A DNA stretch of 64,000 bases. It comes from Stenotrophomonas maltophilia. Its GTDB lineage: Bacteria; Pseudomonadota; Gammaproteobacteria; Xanthomonadales; Xanthomonadaceae. The stretch's first letter is position 1, and every line of letters starts with the position of its first letter. The position numbers and the translations under genes were made by a program. Positions 8,338 through 16,672 of this stretch are shown in pieces. A model generated the notes under the pieces. It ran no database searches, had not been told where the DNA came from, and saw nothing but the letters and a program-made list of their open reading frames with translations. The stretch spans positions 1-64,000 of the forward strand of contig NZ_QFHO01000002.1 in NCBI RefSeq assembly GCF_004920835.1. Reading direction: 5' to 3'.

Positions 8338-8366
8338 CTTGAATGTTCCACGGGCCTCCCCCACTT
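8338..8366 (+). promoter_or_regulatory. Sigma-32-like promoter between grpE and dnaK
   Basis: CTTGAA (8338-8343), a 14-base spacer and CCCCCACTT (8358-8366) match the sigma-32 heat-shock consensus well. It would start transcription about 55 bp before dnaK, giving dnaK-dnaJ their own heat-inducible promoter inside the operon. A short hairpin (CCGGCCGAACGGCCGG) lies in the leader just downstream. Confidence 0.7.
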
Positions 8367-8429
8367 CGTATTCATCCACCGGCCGAACGGCCGGACTGAC
8401 CTAAACAGCATTCTTCAGGAGTCTCCCCC

Positions 8430-10355
8430 ATGGGCAAGATCATTGGTATCGACCTCGGCACCACCAACTCGTGCGTGGCGATCATGGACGGCGGCAAGGC
8501 CCGCGTCATCGAGAATTCGGAAGGCGATCGCACCACTCCGTCGATCGTCGCCTACACCAAGGACGGCGAAGTCCTGGTGGGTGCCTCGGCCAAGCGCCAG
8601 GCCGTCACCAACCCCAAGAACACCTTCTACGCGGTAAAGCGCCTGATCGGCCGCAAGTTCACCGACGCCGAAGTGCAGAAGGACATCGCGCACGTCCCGT
8701 ACAGCATCCTGGCCCATGACAATGGCGATGCCTGGGTGGCCACCAGCGATGCCAAGAAGATGGCACCGCAGGAAATCTCGGCCAAGGTGCTGGAGAAGAT
8801 GAAGAAGACCGCCGAGGACTTCCTCGGTGAGAAGGTCACCGAAGCGGTCATCACCGTGCCGGCCTACTTCAACGACAGCCAGCGCCAGGCAACCAAGGAC
8901 GCTGGCCGCATCGCCGGCCTGGACGTCAAGCGCATCATCAACGAGCCGACCGCGGCCGCGCTGGCCTATGGCCTGGACAAGGGCGACAACAAGGATCGCA
9001 AGATCGTTGTCTACGACCTGGGCGGCGGCACCTTCGACGTCTCGGTGATCGAGATCGCCAATGTCGACGGCGAGAAGCAGTTCGAAGTGCTGGCCACCAA
9101 CGGCGACACCTTCCTGGGTGGCGAAGACTTCGACAACCGCGTCATCGAGTACCTGGTTGAAGAGTTCAACAAGGACCAGGGCATCGACCTGCGCAAGGAT
9201 CCGCTGGCCCTGCAGCGCCTGAAGGATGCTGCCGAGCGCGCCAAGATCGAGCTGTCCAGCGCCCAGCAGACCGAAGTGAACCTGCCGTACGTCACCGCTG
9301 ACGCGTCGGGTCCGAAGCACCTGAACATCAAGTTGACCCGCGCCAAGCTGGAGTCGCTGGTGGAAGAACTGATCAGGAAGTCGATCGAGCCGTGCCGCGT
9401 CGCCCTGAACGATGCCGGCCTGCGTTCGAGCGACATCAGCGAAGTGATCCTGGTCGGTGGCCAGACCCGCATGCCGAAGGTGCAGCAGGCGGTGACCGAG
9501 TTCTTCGGCAAGGAACCGCGCAAGGACGTCAACCCGGACGAAGCCGTGGCACTGGGTGCTGCGATCCAGGGCGGCGTGCTGGGCGGCGACGTCAAGGACG
9601 TGCTGCTGCTGGACGTGACCCCGCTGTCGCTGGGCATCGAAACCATGGGCGGTGTGTTCACCAAGATCATCGAAAAGAACACCACCATCCCGACCAAGGC
9701 CTCGCAGGTGTTCTCCACCGCCGAGGACAACCAGTCGGCCGTGACCGTGCACGTGCTGCAGGGTGAGCGCGAGCAGGCCCGCTTCAACAAGTCGCTGGCC
9801 AAGTTCGACCTGTCCGGCATCGAGCCGGCCCCGCGCGGCCTGCCGCAGGTGGAAGTGTCCTTCGACATCGACGCCAACGGCATCCTGCACGTGTCGGCCA
9901 AGGACAAGAAGACCAACAAGGAACAGAAGGTCGAGATCAAGGCCGGTTCGGGTCTGTCCGAGGAAGAGATCGCACGCATGGTCGCCGACGCGGAAGCCAA
10001 CCGCGAAGAAGACAAGAAGTTCCAGGAGCTGGTGCAGGCCCGCAACCAGGCCGATGCCCTGATCCACGGCACCCGCAGCGCCATCACCGAGCACGGCAGC
10101 AAGGTTGGCGGCGATGTCATCGGCAAGGTGGAAGCGGCCCTGGCCGACCTGGAAACCGCGATGAAGGGTGACGACAAGGCGCAGATCGAAGCCAAGTCGA
10201 AGGTGCTGGAGGAAGCTGGCCAGTCGCTGTTCGCCGCTGCTTCGGCCGAGCAGGGCGGTGCCGCCCCGGGCGCCGACGCCGGCAATGCGGGCAAGGCGCA
10301 GGATGACGTGGTGGATGCCGAGTTCACCGAAGTCAAGGACGACAAGAAGTCCTGA
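8430..10355 (+). CDS. dnaK: Molecular chaperone DnaK (Hsp70)
   Basis: A 641-residue Hsp70, full length. The ATPase domain carries [17 protein letters not shown] (residues 4-20), [16 protein letters not shown] and [14 protein letters not shown]. The substrate domain starts near residue 390 ([20 protein letters not shown]). The C-terminal lid ends in [17 protein letters not shown], the EEVD-like acidic tail of bacterial DnaK. A consensus AGGAG ribosome site precedes the ATG. Its own sigma-32-like promoter lies at 8338-8366. A hairpin separates it from dnaJ. Confidence 0.99.
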   Translation: MGKIIGIDLGTTNSCVAIMDGGKARVIENSEGDRTTPSIVAYTKDGEVLVGASAKRQAVTNPKNTFYAVKRLIGRKFTDAEVQKDIAHVPYSILAHDNGDAWVATSDAKKMAPQEISAKVLEKMKKTAEDFLGEKVTEAVITVPAYFNDSQRQATKDAGRIAGLDVKRIINEPTAAALAYGLDKGDNKDRKIVVYDLGGGTFDVSVIEIANVDGEKQFEVLATNGDTFLGGEDFDNRVIEYLVEEFNKDQGIDLRKDPLALQRLKDAAERAKIELSSAQQTEVNLPYVTADASGPKHLNIKLTRAKLESLVEELIRKSIEPCRVALNDAGLRSSDISEVILVGGQTRMPKVQQAVTEFFGKEPRKDVNPDEAVALGAAIQGGVLGGDVKDVLLLDVTPLSLGIETMGGVFTKIIEKNTTIPTKASQVFSTAEDNQSAVTVHVLQGEREQARFNKSLAKFDLSGIEPAPRGLPQVEVSFDIDANGILHVSAKDKKTNKEQKVEIKAGSGLSEEEIARMVADAEANREEDKKFQELVQARNQADALIHGTRSAITEHGSKVGGDVIGKVEAALADLETAMKGDDKAQIEAKSKVLEEAGQSLFAAASAEQGGAAPGADAGNAGKAQDDVVDAEFTEVKDDKKS

Positions 10356-10368
10356 TCCGGACCGACGC

Positions 10369-10391
10369 GGGACGCTGCCTGCCAGCGTCCC
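10369..10391 (+). terminator. Intercistronic hairpin between dnaK and dnaJ
   Basis: GGGACGCTG and CAGCGTCCC form a perfect 9 bp stem with a five-base loop, 14 bases after the dnaK stop. It is followed only by GTTGTCGT, so it is a weak terminator or an mRNA-protecting stem that would lower dnaJ expression relative to dnaK. Confidence 0.6.
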
Positions 10392-10509
10392 GTTGTCGTA
10401 CCAGGGTCCTGACCGCCCTCTGGCGTGTCGGGGCGCCCGACGCAAGAGCGGACCTGGTTCCGCTCTTCCGCTTTGACGAATCCCGACTTTCCGGAATGCG
10501 ATCCACGAT

Positions 10510-11640
10510 ATGAGCAAGCGCGATTACTACGAAGTGCTGGGCGTTGCCCGCACTGCCAACGACGAAGAGCTGAAGAAGGCCTACCGCCGTTGTGCGATGA
10601 AGTTCCACCCGGACCGCAACCCGGGTGATGCGGCGGCCGAAGCCTCCTTCAAGGAGTGCAAGGAAGCCTACGAAGTGCTGTCCGACGGCAACAAGCGCCG
10701 CATGTACGACAGCCACGGCCACGCCGCGTTTGAGCACGGCATGGGCGGTGGCGGCGGTCCGGGCGGCCCGGACATGAACGATATTTTCGGCGACATCTTC
10801 GGCAACATCTTTGGTGGTGCAGGCGGCGGTGGCCCGCGCCAGGCCCGCCGTGGTGCCGATATCGGTTACGTGATGGAGCTGGACCTGGAAGAAGCGGTGC
10901 GTGGCGTCGAGCGCCGCATCGAAATTCCAACCCTGGCCGAATGTGGCGACTGCGATGGCAGCGGCTCCGAAGACGGCAAGGTCGAGACCTGCAACGTCTG
11001 CCATGGTCGCGGCCAGGTGCGCATCCAGCGCGGCATCTTCGCCATGCAGCAGGCCTGCCACAACTGCGGCGGCCGCGGCCAGATCATCGCCAAGCCCTGC
11101 AAGACCTGCCACGGCAACGGCCGTGTCGAGGAAGACAAGGTGCTGTCGGTGAAGGTGCCGGCGGGCGTGGATACCGGCGACCGCATCCGCCTGTCGGGCG
11201 AAGGCGAGGCCGGTCCGGCCGGTACGCCGCCAGGCGATCTGTACGTGGAAGTGCGGGTACGCGAGCACGCGATCTTCCAGCGCGATGGCGACGACCTGCA
11301 TTGCGAAGTGCCGATCCGCATCTCGCAGGCCGCGCTGGGCGACACCGTGCGCGTGGCCACCCTCGGCGGTGAAGCGGAAATCCGCATCCCGGCCGAGACC
11401 CAGACCGGCAAGCTGTTCCGCCTGCGCGGCAAGGGCGTGCGTTCGGTGCGCAGCCGCAGCGAAGGCGACCTGTACTGCCGTGTGGTGGTGGAGACCCCGG
11501 TCAACCTCACCAACGATCAGCGCAAGCTGCTGGAGCAGTTTGAGGCGACCTTCAACGGTGAGGATGCGCGCAAGCACTCGCCGAAGTCGGCGACCTTCAT
11601 CGATGGCGTGAAGGGCTTCTGGGACCGGATGACGTCCTGA
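10510..11640 (+). CDS. dnaJ: Co-chaperone DnaJ (Hsp40)
   Basis: A 376-residue type I DnaJ. The J-domain holds the HPD motif at residues 33-35 ([10 protein letters not shown]), which stimulates DnaK ATPase. A glycine-rich linker ([12 protein letters not shown] and [10 protein letters not shown]) follows. Then come four CxxCxGxG zinc repeats: [24 protein letters not shown] and CKTCHGNG. The C-terminal substrate-binding beta domains finish the protein. It is the last gene of the heat-shock operon, followed by a GTAG-type palindrome with a T-rich tail that looks like its terminator. Confidence 0.98.
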   Translation: MSKRDYYEVLGVARTANDEELKKAYRRCAMKFHPDRNPGDAAAEASFKECKEAYEVLSDGNKRRMYDSHGHAAFEHGMGGGGGPGGPDMNDIFGDIFGNIFGGAGGGGPRQARRGADIGYVMELDLEEAVRGVERRIEIPTLAECGDCDGSGSEDGKVETCNVCHGRGQVRIQRGIFAMQQACHNCGGRGQIIAKPCKTCHGNGRVEEDKVLSVKVPAGVDTGDRIRLSGEGEAGPAGTPPGDLYVEVRVREHAIFQRDGDDLHCEVPIRISQAALGDTVRVATLGGEAEIRIPAETQTGKLFRLRGKGVRSVRSRSEGDLYCRVVVETPVNLTNDQRKLLEQFEATFNGEDARKHSPKSATFIDGVKGFWDRMTS

Positions 11641-11663
11641 TTCTTCAACGGAAACGTTGAACG

Positions 11664-11729
11664 GTAGCGCCGGGCCGTGCCCGGCGTTTTCGTTTGTGGT
11701 GCGGTAGATCCACGCCAGGCATGGATGCC
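11664..11729. repeat. Two SMAG-like units; the first doubles as dnaJ terminator
   Basis: Unit one (11664-11687) is GTAGCGCCGGGCCGTGCCCGGCG followed directly by TTTTCGTTT, which fits a Rho-independent terminator 23 bases after dnaJ. Unit two (about 11704-11729) is of the GTAGATCCACGCC...GGATG type. Confidence 0.75.
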
Positions 11730-11739
11730 GTTCGCCGGG

Positions 11740-12537
11740 TCAACGGAAAAACGCCGCCGGCGTCTGCCCGAGCTGGCGCTTGAACATGCTGGTGAATGCA
11801 CTCGGGCTGTCATAGCCCATCGCCAGTGCGACATCGATGACCTTTTCGCCGAGCGCCAGCCGTTCCATTGCTGCCAGCAGCCGCGCCTGCTGCCGCCACT
11901 GGCCAAAGGTCATGCCCAGTTCGCTGGCGAAATGACGCTGGATGGTTTTCACGTCCACCGCCAGTGCCTGCGCCCAGTCCTGCAACGTTGCGTCATCCGC
12001 AGGATGCTTCTGGATGTGCAGGCAGATCTTCAGCAGGCGGGGATCGGACGGTTCCGGCAGGTGCAGCGGCAGCGCATCCATCCGCCGCAGTTCGTCCAGC
12101 AGCAGGCGCACCACACGGCCATCGCGGCTGTCGTCCTCGTGCGCGCCCTCGATCAGGCTGGCAGCCAGCAGCAGTTCACGCAGCAGGGGGGCCACTTGTA
12201 TCGCGAAAGCTTCGGCAGGCAGGTGTGGCGCGAACCCCGGCTCCACATACAGGCTGCGCATGTGTACCTCGGCAATGCAGTCCACCGCATGGGCAATGCC
12301 GGCAGGCACCCAGATCGCACGGGTGGAAGGCACTACCCAGCGGCCGACTTCCGAGCGCACCACCATCAACCCGGACTGCGCATAGACCAACTGGTGGCGG
12401 CGGTGCTTGTGCGGCGAGATATGCGTGCCGGCCTGGTAATGGCGGGCACGGCAGGTCACCGGTCGTTGTATCGGCACCTCCCGCCAGGGAGCGGTTTCGC
12501 GGACCGGGCAGGTGATGTCCTTTTTGCGATAGGCCAT
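11740..12537 (-). CDS. AraC-family transcriptional regulator
   Basis: A 265-residue AraC/XylS-type regulator. The N-terminal cupin sensor domain has the HKHRRHQLVYAQSGLMVV strand pair. The C-terminal DNA-binding domain has two helix-turn-helix units (LQDWAQALAVDVKTIQRHF, then VIDVALAMGYDSPSAFTSMF) and ends GQTPAAFFR. The ATG at 12537 was preferred to an upstream ATG in the same frame because it starts the conserved domain (MAYRKKD). It is divergent from an Fsr-like transporter, 72 bp away, and is its likely regulator. The ligand is unknown. Confidence 0.9.
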   Translation of the reverse strand: MAYRKKDITCPVRETAPWREVPIQRPVTCRARHYQAGTHISPHKHRRHQLVYAQSGLMVVRSEVGRWVVPSTRAIWVPAGIAHAVDCIAEVHMRSLYVEPGFAPHLPAEAFAIQVAPLLRELLLAASLIEGAHEDDSRDGRVVRLLLDELRRMDALPLHLPEPSDPRLLKICLHIQKHPADDATLQDWAQALAVDVKTIQRHFASELGMTFGQWRQQARLLAAMERLALGEKVIDVALAMGYDSPSAFTSMFKRQLGQTPAAFFR

Positions 12538-12609
12538 GACCAGAACGCGGCAGAAGGGAGGAAGGTGCAACCGTAGCATGCGTGGCTCGCCCCCAACCTG
12601 ACTGTGTCC

Positions 12610-13809
12610 ATGTCGACCCTGGCTTCCCCCAAAACGACCTCACGCCCGGTGGCTCCCGGCGTGTTGGCCGCCATTTCTACCTCGCATGTCGTCAACGACA
12701 TGATGCAGTCGCTGATCCTGGCCATCTATCCGGTGATCAAGGGCGGCTTCAATCTCAGCTTCACCCAGATCGGCCTGATCACGCTGACCTACCAGCTCAC
12801 CGCCTCGATCTTCCAGCCGCTGATCGGCATCGCCACCGATCGCCGTCCGGCGCCGTATTCGCTGCCGATCGGCATGGCCTCGACCCTGTGCGGCATGCTG
12901 CTGCTCGGCTTCGCGCCGAACTACACGATGGTGCTGCTGGCGGCGGCGATGGTCGGCATTGGTTCGGCCATCTTCCACCCGGAAGCCTCGCGCATCGCGC
13001 GGCTGGCCTCGGGCGGTCGTCATGGTTTCGCGCAGTCGGTGTTCCAGGTCGGCGGCAACTTCGGTACCGCGCTGGGCCCGTTGATTGCCGCCGCGGTAAT
13101 CGTGCCGCATGGCCAGCATGCCGCATCGTGGTTTGCCGGCGCCGCCCTGATCGGCATTGCATTGCTGACCTATGTCGGTCGCTGGTACGCGCTGCACCTG
13201 GGTACACCGCGTCCGGCCAGCACCGCGTCGATGGCCCCGCGCCATCCGCCACGCACCGTGGCCAGGGTGCTGGTGATCCTGCTCGTGCTGATCTTCAGCA
13301 AGTACTTCTACATGGCCAGCATCGGCAGTTACTTCACCTTCTACCTGATCCACCACTTCGGCATTCCGGTGGCGCAGGCGCAGCTGCACCTGTTCGCCTT
13401 CCTGGTGGCCTCCGCCGCCGGCGGATTCCTCGGTGGCCCGCTGGGTGACCGCATCGGCCGCAAGCCGATCATCTGGACCTCGATCCTCGGCGTGGCGCCG
13501 TTCGCGTTGATGCTGCCGCATGCCGACCTGCTGTGGACCACGGTGCTGGCGGTGCTGATCGGCTTTGTGCTGTCCTCGGCGTTCTCGGCCATCGTGGTGT
13601 ATGCGCAGGAGATGATGCCGCACCGTATCGGCATGGTGTCGGGGCTGTTCTTCGGCTTCGCGTTCGGCATGGGCGGGCTGGGGGCGGCCGTGCTGGGCCT
13701 GCTGGCGGACAAGACCAGCATTGAGTATGTCTACCAGCTGACTGCGTTCCTGCCGCTGCTCGGCATTGTCGCGGCGTGGCTGCCACCTTCGCGGCCTGTT
13801 GTTCACTGA
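12610..13809 (+). CDS. MFS transporter, fosmidomycin-resistance (Fsr)-like
   Basis: A 399-residue, 12-segment major facilitator. The N-terminal sequence SHVVNDMMQSLILAIYPVIK and the motif FHPEASRIARLASGGRHGFA match the Fsr family of drug exporters. The cytoplasmic motif GPLGDRIGRKPIIW is present between segments 8 and 9. The ATG at 12610 is preceded six bases earlier by an in-frame GTG that could also be used; no clear Shine-Dalgarno site is present for either. It is divergent from the AraC regulator. Substrate is not provable from sequence; fosmidomycin-like or other amphiphilic compounds are suggested only by family. Confidence 0.85.
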   Translation: MSTLASPKTTSRPVAPGVLAAISTSHVVNDMMQSLILAIYPVIKGGFNLSFTQIGLITLTYQLTASIFQPLIGIATDRRPAPYSLPIGMASTLCGMLLLGFAPNYTMVLLAAAMVGIGSAIFHPEASRIARLASGGRHGFAQSVFQVGGNFGTALGPLIAAAVIVPHGQHAASWFAGAALIGIALLTYVGRWYALHLGTPRPASTASMAPRHPPRTVARVLVILLVLIFSKYFYMASIGSYFTFYLIHHFGIPVAQAQLHLFAFLVASAAGGFLGGPLGDRIGRKPIIWTSILGVAPFALMLPHADLLWTTVLAVLIGFVLSSAFSAIVVYAQEMMPHRIGMVSGLFFGFAFGMGGLGAAVLGLLADKTSIEYVYQLTAFLPLLGIVAAWLPPSRPVVH

Positions 13810-13823
13810 GGGAGTGTAGGTTT

Positions 13824-14082
13824 GCAGGGCTTGCAGCCCTGCACCTGCCGAAGCAACGTCAACGTCAACAGCAGAAGCGGGCTATCCGTGGGTTGGCGGG
13901 GTGGGGCGGTGTGGGATGGCAGGACCGTTGGCGCCATGGATGGCGCCATCGAGCCCCCATGGATGGGTTTACGGCGTGTCCTGCCATCCCACACCGCCCC
14001 GCCAAATACGCAGATAGACCAGAGCCGGTTGTTGCCTTTGACGTTGATCTGGCCTGTAAGCAGGTGCAGGGCGCAGCCCTGC
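13824..14082. repeat. LSP element copy A (long-stem palindrome with two like ends)
   Basis: This fills the gap between the MFS gene and pdxY. Stem arms 13903-13925 and 13978-14000 are 23 bp perfect reverse complements, around a loop that on the minus strand reads ACCCATCCATGGGGGCT. Outside the stem both flanks run to a second palindromic box (GCAGGGC...GCCCTGC next to CACCTGC) at each end, with CAACGTCAA-type stretches between. Other copies have this box at only one end. No protein-coding gene is seen here. Confidence 0.8.
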
Positions 14083-14100
14083 CGAACCCTCCACCGGGCG

Positions 14101-14106
14101 TAGAAT
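14101..14106 (+). promoter_or_regulatory. -10 element of pdxY, leaderless arrangement
   Basis: TAGAAT sits six bases before the pdxY ATG, so a transcript starting at the usual distance would begin at or next to the A of the start codon. There is no Shine-Dalgarno sequence between. The -35 region is weak. The same layout is seen before uup. Confidence 0.5.
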
Positions 14107-14112
14107 GCGGGC

Positions 14113-15021
14113 ATGAGCGAATCCCTTGATAACCACCTGGTCCACGGCCGCCGCCAGCGGCCGGACGGGCCCTCGCCGATCGATGTCATCTCGGTCCAGT
14201 CGCAACTTGTCTACGGCCACGCCGGCAACAGCGCCGCGCTGCCGCCGATGCGTGCACTTGGCGTGCGCGTGGCGGAGATCCCGACCGTGCTGCTCAGCAA
14301 TGCGCCGTTCTACGACACCACCCGCGGCCGCGTGCTGCCCGCCGACTGGTTCGCCGATCTGCTGCTCGGCACCCGCGAACGCGGCCTGCCGCAGCGGGCG
14401 AAGATGCTGGTATCCGGCTACTTCGGCAGCACGGCCAATGGCGCCGCGTTCGCCGATTGGCTGGATGAAATCCTGCCGGCCTGCCCGCAACTGCGCTACT
14501 GCCTGGACCCGGTGATCGGCGATACCCATACCGGGCCCTACGTGGAACCGGGCCTGGAGGCGATCTTCGCCGAACGCTTGCTGCCGCATGCCTGGCTGGT
14601 GACGCCCAATGCCTTCGAACTGAATCGCCTGACCGGCATGCCTGCGCTGGCCGAGGTTGACGCCATCGCTGCCGCGCGCACGTTGCTGGACCGCGGTCCG
14701 CACTGGGTGATCGCGCACAGCGTGGGTGGCAACCCGGGTGAGTTGGTGACTTTGGCGGTCGGCCGCGAGGAAACCTGGCGCTGGACCTCGCCGCTGCTGC
14801 CGGTGGACGTGGCCGGTACCGGCGACGTGCTGATGTCGCTGGTGGTGTCGTTCCTGCTGCGCGGTGAGTCGATGCAGCAGGCGATCTCGCGCGCCATCGC
14901 CGGTACTCATGCGGCATTGGAAGCGACCCTGGACAACGGCTTCGAGGAATTCGACGTGATCGCCGCGGCGCCTGCCGCGCTGGCCGAAGGCACGCGCTTC
15001 CGCGCCGAACGCGTGGCATGA
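14113..15021 (+). CDS. pdxY: Pyridoxal kinase PdxY
   Basis: A 302-residue ribokinase-fold enzyme of the vitamin B6 salvage pathway that phosphorylates pyridoxal with ATP. Family signatures are VISVQSQLVYGHAGNSAALP near the N-terminus, DPVIGD in the middle, TPNAFELNRLTG, and the anion-hole motif VDVAGTGDVLMS near residue 235, where Asp is the catalytic base. It probably has a leaderless message. Its last four bases overlap the tyrA start (ATGA), so the two genes are co-translated. Confidence 0.93.
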   Translation: MSESLDNHLVHGRRQRPDGPSPIDVISVQSQLVYGHAGNSAALPPMRALGVRVAEIPTVLLSNAPFYDTTRGRVLPADWFADLLLGTRERGLPQRAKMLVSGYFGSTANGAAFADWLDEILPACPQLRYCLDPVIGDTHTGPYVEPGLEAIFAERLLPHAWLVTPNAFELNRLTGMPALAEVDAIAAARTLLDRGPHWVIAHSVGGNPGELVTLAVGREETWRWTSPLLPVDVAGTGDVLMSLVVSFLLRGESMQQAISRAIAGTHAALEATLDNGFEEFDVIAAAPAALAEGTRFRAERVA

Positions 15022-16142
15022 GCGGCCTGCAGGAATGCACGCCGCGCACGGTCGGCATCATCGGTAGCGCCGGCGCCTATGGGCGCTGGTTGACCCGCTT
15101 CTTCCAGCAGCACATGCAGTTGCAGGTGATCGGCCACGACCCGGCCGATGCAACCTCGCATACGCCGGAGCAGCTGTTGGCGCAGGCCGATGTGCTGGTG
15201 TTCTCGGCACCGATCCGGCACACGCCGGCGCTGATCGCCGAATACGTGCGGCAATCGGCCGGTCGCGAGCGGGACCGCCTGTGGCTGGATGTGACTTCGG
15301 TAAAGGAGGCGCCGGTACAGGCGATGCTGGTCTCGCAGGCCGAAGTGGTCGGGCTGCACCCGATGACCGCTCCGCCCAAGGCGCCGACCCTGAAGGGCCG
15401 GGTGATGGTGGTCTGCGAAGCACGGCTGCAGCACTGGCAGCCGTGGGTCGACGCGTTGTGCGCGGCGCTGCAGGCCGAGTGCGTGCGCGCTACGCCGCAG
15501 CATCACGACCAGATGATGGCGCTGGTGCAGGCGATGGTGCATGCCACCCATCTGGCCCAGGCCGGCGTGCTGCGCCAGTACCAGCCGCAGTTGGGAGATC
15601 TTGCCGCGATGATGCCGTACCGCTCCGCGTCGTTCGAGCTGGATACGGCGATCATCTCGCGCATCCTCTCGCTGAACCCGGCGATCTACGAGGACATCCA
15701 GTTCGGCAACCCCTACGTGGCGCCGATGCTGGAGCGCCTGGTGGGCCAGTTGCAGGCCCTGCAGGTACAGGTCGGGCAGGGCGACGACACTGCGCGTGCT
15801 GCGTTCCGCGAGCAGTCGCTGTCGGCCAACCACAATGCCTTCGGTGAGCAGGCGCTGGCCGCTGGCAACTACACCTTTGAACGGGTGGGGTACCTGCTGG
15901 CCGATCTGACCGAGCGCAACGCGTTGTCGGTACACCTGCCGGAAGATCGTCCAGGTTCGTTGCGTGAGCTGCTGAACGTGTTCGAGCAGCATCGCATCAG
16001 CCTGGCCTCGATCCATTCCTCGCGCACTCCAAGCGGCGAAGTGCACTTTCGTATCGGTTTCGTGGCGGGAAGTGATCCGGCCGCCATCGCACTGGCGGCG
16101 GCCGAGGTGGACGCCAGCGGCATCGGACGGGTGCTGGGCTGA
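15018..16142 (+). CDS. tyrA: Prephenate dehydrogenase TyrA with C-terminal ACT domain
   Basis: A 374-residue enzyme of tyrosine synthesis that converts prephenate to 4-hydroxyphenylpyruvate with NAD(P). The N-terminal Rossmann motif is the variant VGIIGSAGAYGRWLTRFF. The family Ser/His region is WLDVTSVKEAPV followed by VGLHPMTAPP, and the helical domain contains HHDQMMALVQAMVHATHLA. From about residue 300 an ACT-like regulatory domain begins (ALSVHLPEDRPGSLRELLNV), suggesting feedback control by an aromatic amino acid. It overlaps pdxY by four bases. Confidence 0.92.
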   Translation: MSGLQECTPRTVGIIGSAGAYGRWLTRFFQQHMQLQVIGHDPADATSHTPEQLLAQADVLVFSAPIRHTPALIAEYVRQSAGRERDRLWLDVTSVKEAPVQAMLVSQAEVVGLHPMTAPPKAPTLKGRVMVVCEARLQHWQPWVDALCAALQAECVRATPQHHDQMMALVQAMVHATHLAQAGVLRQYQPQLGDLAAMMPYRSASFELDTAIISRILSLNPAIYEDIQFGNPYVAPMLERLVGQLQALQVQVGQGDDTARAAFREQSLSANHNAFGEQALAAGNYTFERVGYLLADLTERNALSVHLPEDRPGSLRELLNVFEQHRISLASIHSSRTPSGEVHFRIGFVAGSDPAAIALAAAEVDASGIGRVLG

Positions 16143-16407
16143 GTATATTCATCCACAGGCGGTGTGGATGATTTCTGAGCAAAGGTGTGGATAACCGCCT
16201 GCAGCCCTTGCCAGGAAAGGCTGTCAAGATGGTTGGTCAAAAATTCACCACGCTTTTTATGGCGTCGGGCCATGCTCAACTACCCTTGGCAAAAAGCGTG
16301 TCGACCAAGGTCGACACCTACCAGGGCGTGGCGATACGAGCAAGGTCGACACCTATCAGGGCGGGGCGATACGAGATCCGGTAGCGCCGGGCCATGCCCG
16401 GCAAACC
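16143..16407. other. Gene-free stretch with repeats and DnaA-box-like sites
   Basis: No gene was seen. The first 55 bases hold three DnaA-box-like 9-mers, the best being TGTGGATAA at 16186-16194. Then come SMAG-like units: an inverse unit ending CAACTAC at about 16282, a GTCGACC/GGTCGAC unit at 16297-16320, a degenerate copy near 16339, and GTAGCGCCGGGCCATGCCCGGC at 16381-16402, which may end the small gene at 16408. Confidence 0.6.
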
Positions 16408-16602
16408 TCAGATCGTCAGCCGCACTTCACCGCCACTGGTGGTGAACTCACGGCCATTGCGGACCAGCTGGCGTCCATCATCCAGCTCGTAGCGCGGCGT
16501 GGACTCGGAGTTGTGCCCGCTGCCATTGGCCTCGGGCTTGAACTCGATGATGATGTGGCTGTCGCCATTGCTGTCGACGGCGGGGAACTGTCGGAACGAC
16601 AT
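16408..16602 (-). CDS. Small hypothetical protein (64 residues)
   Basis: A 64-residue soluble protein, MSFRQFPAVDSNGDSHIIIE onward, with mixed beta-strand character (HIIIEF, PRYELDDGRQLVR, REFTTSGGEVRLTI) and no cysteine, signal or membrane segment. The reading frame is supported by a very good ribosome site, AAGGAGGTGC, just upstream of the ATG. I do not recognise a named family. It stands alone between repeats and the ABC exporter gene in the same direction. Confidence 0.7.
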   Translation of the reverse strand: MSFRQFPAVDSNGDSHIIIEFKPEANGSGHNSESTPRYELDDGRQLVRNGREFTTSGGEVRLTI

Positions 16603-16672
16603 CGTGCACCTCCTTCAGCAGGTGTTGCTGACGCGTGGCCAGCTTGGCGCGCCGGGTGTTAGCCGGCTGTCA

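Noticed and set aside
8371..8394. Hairpin CCGGCCGAACGGCCGG as a terminator between grpE and dnaK
   Set aside because: There is no T run and it lies downstream of the predicted dnaK promoter, so it is more likely a leader stem.
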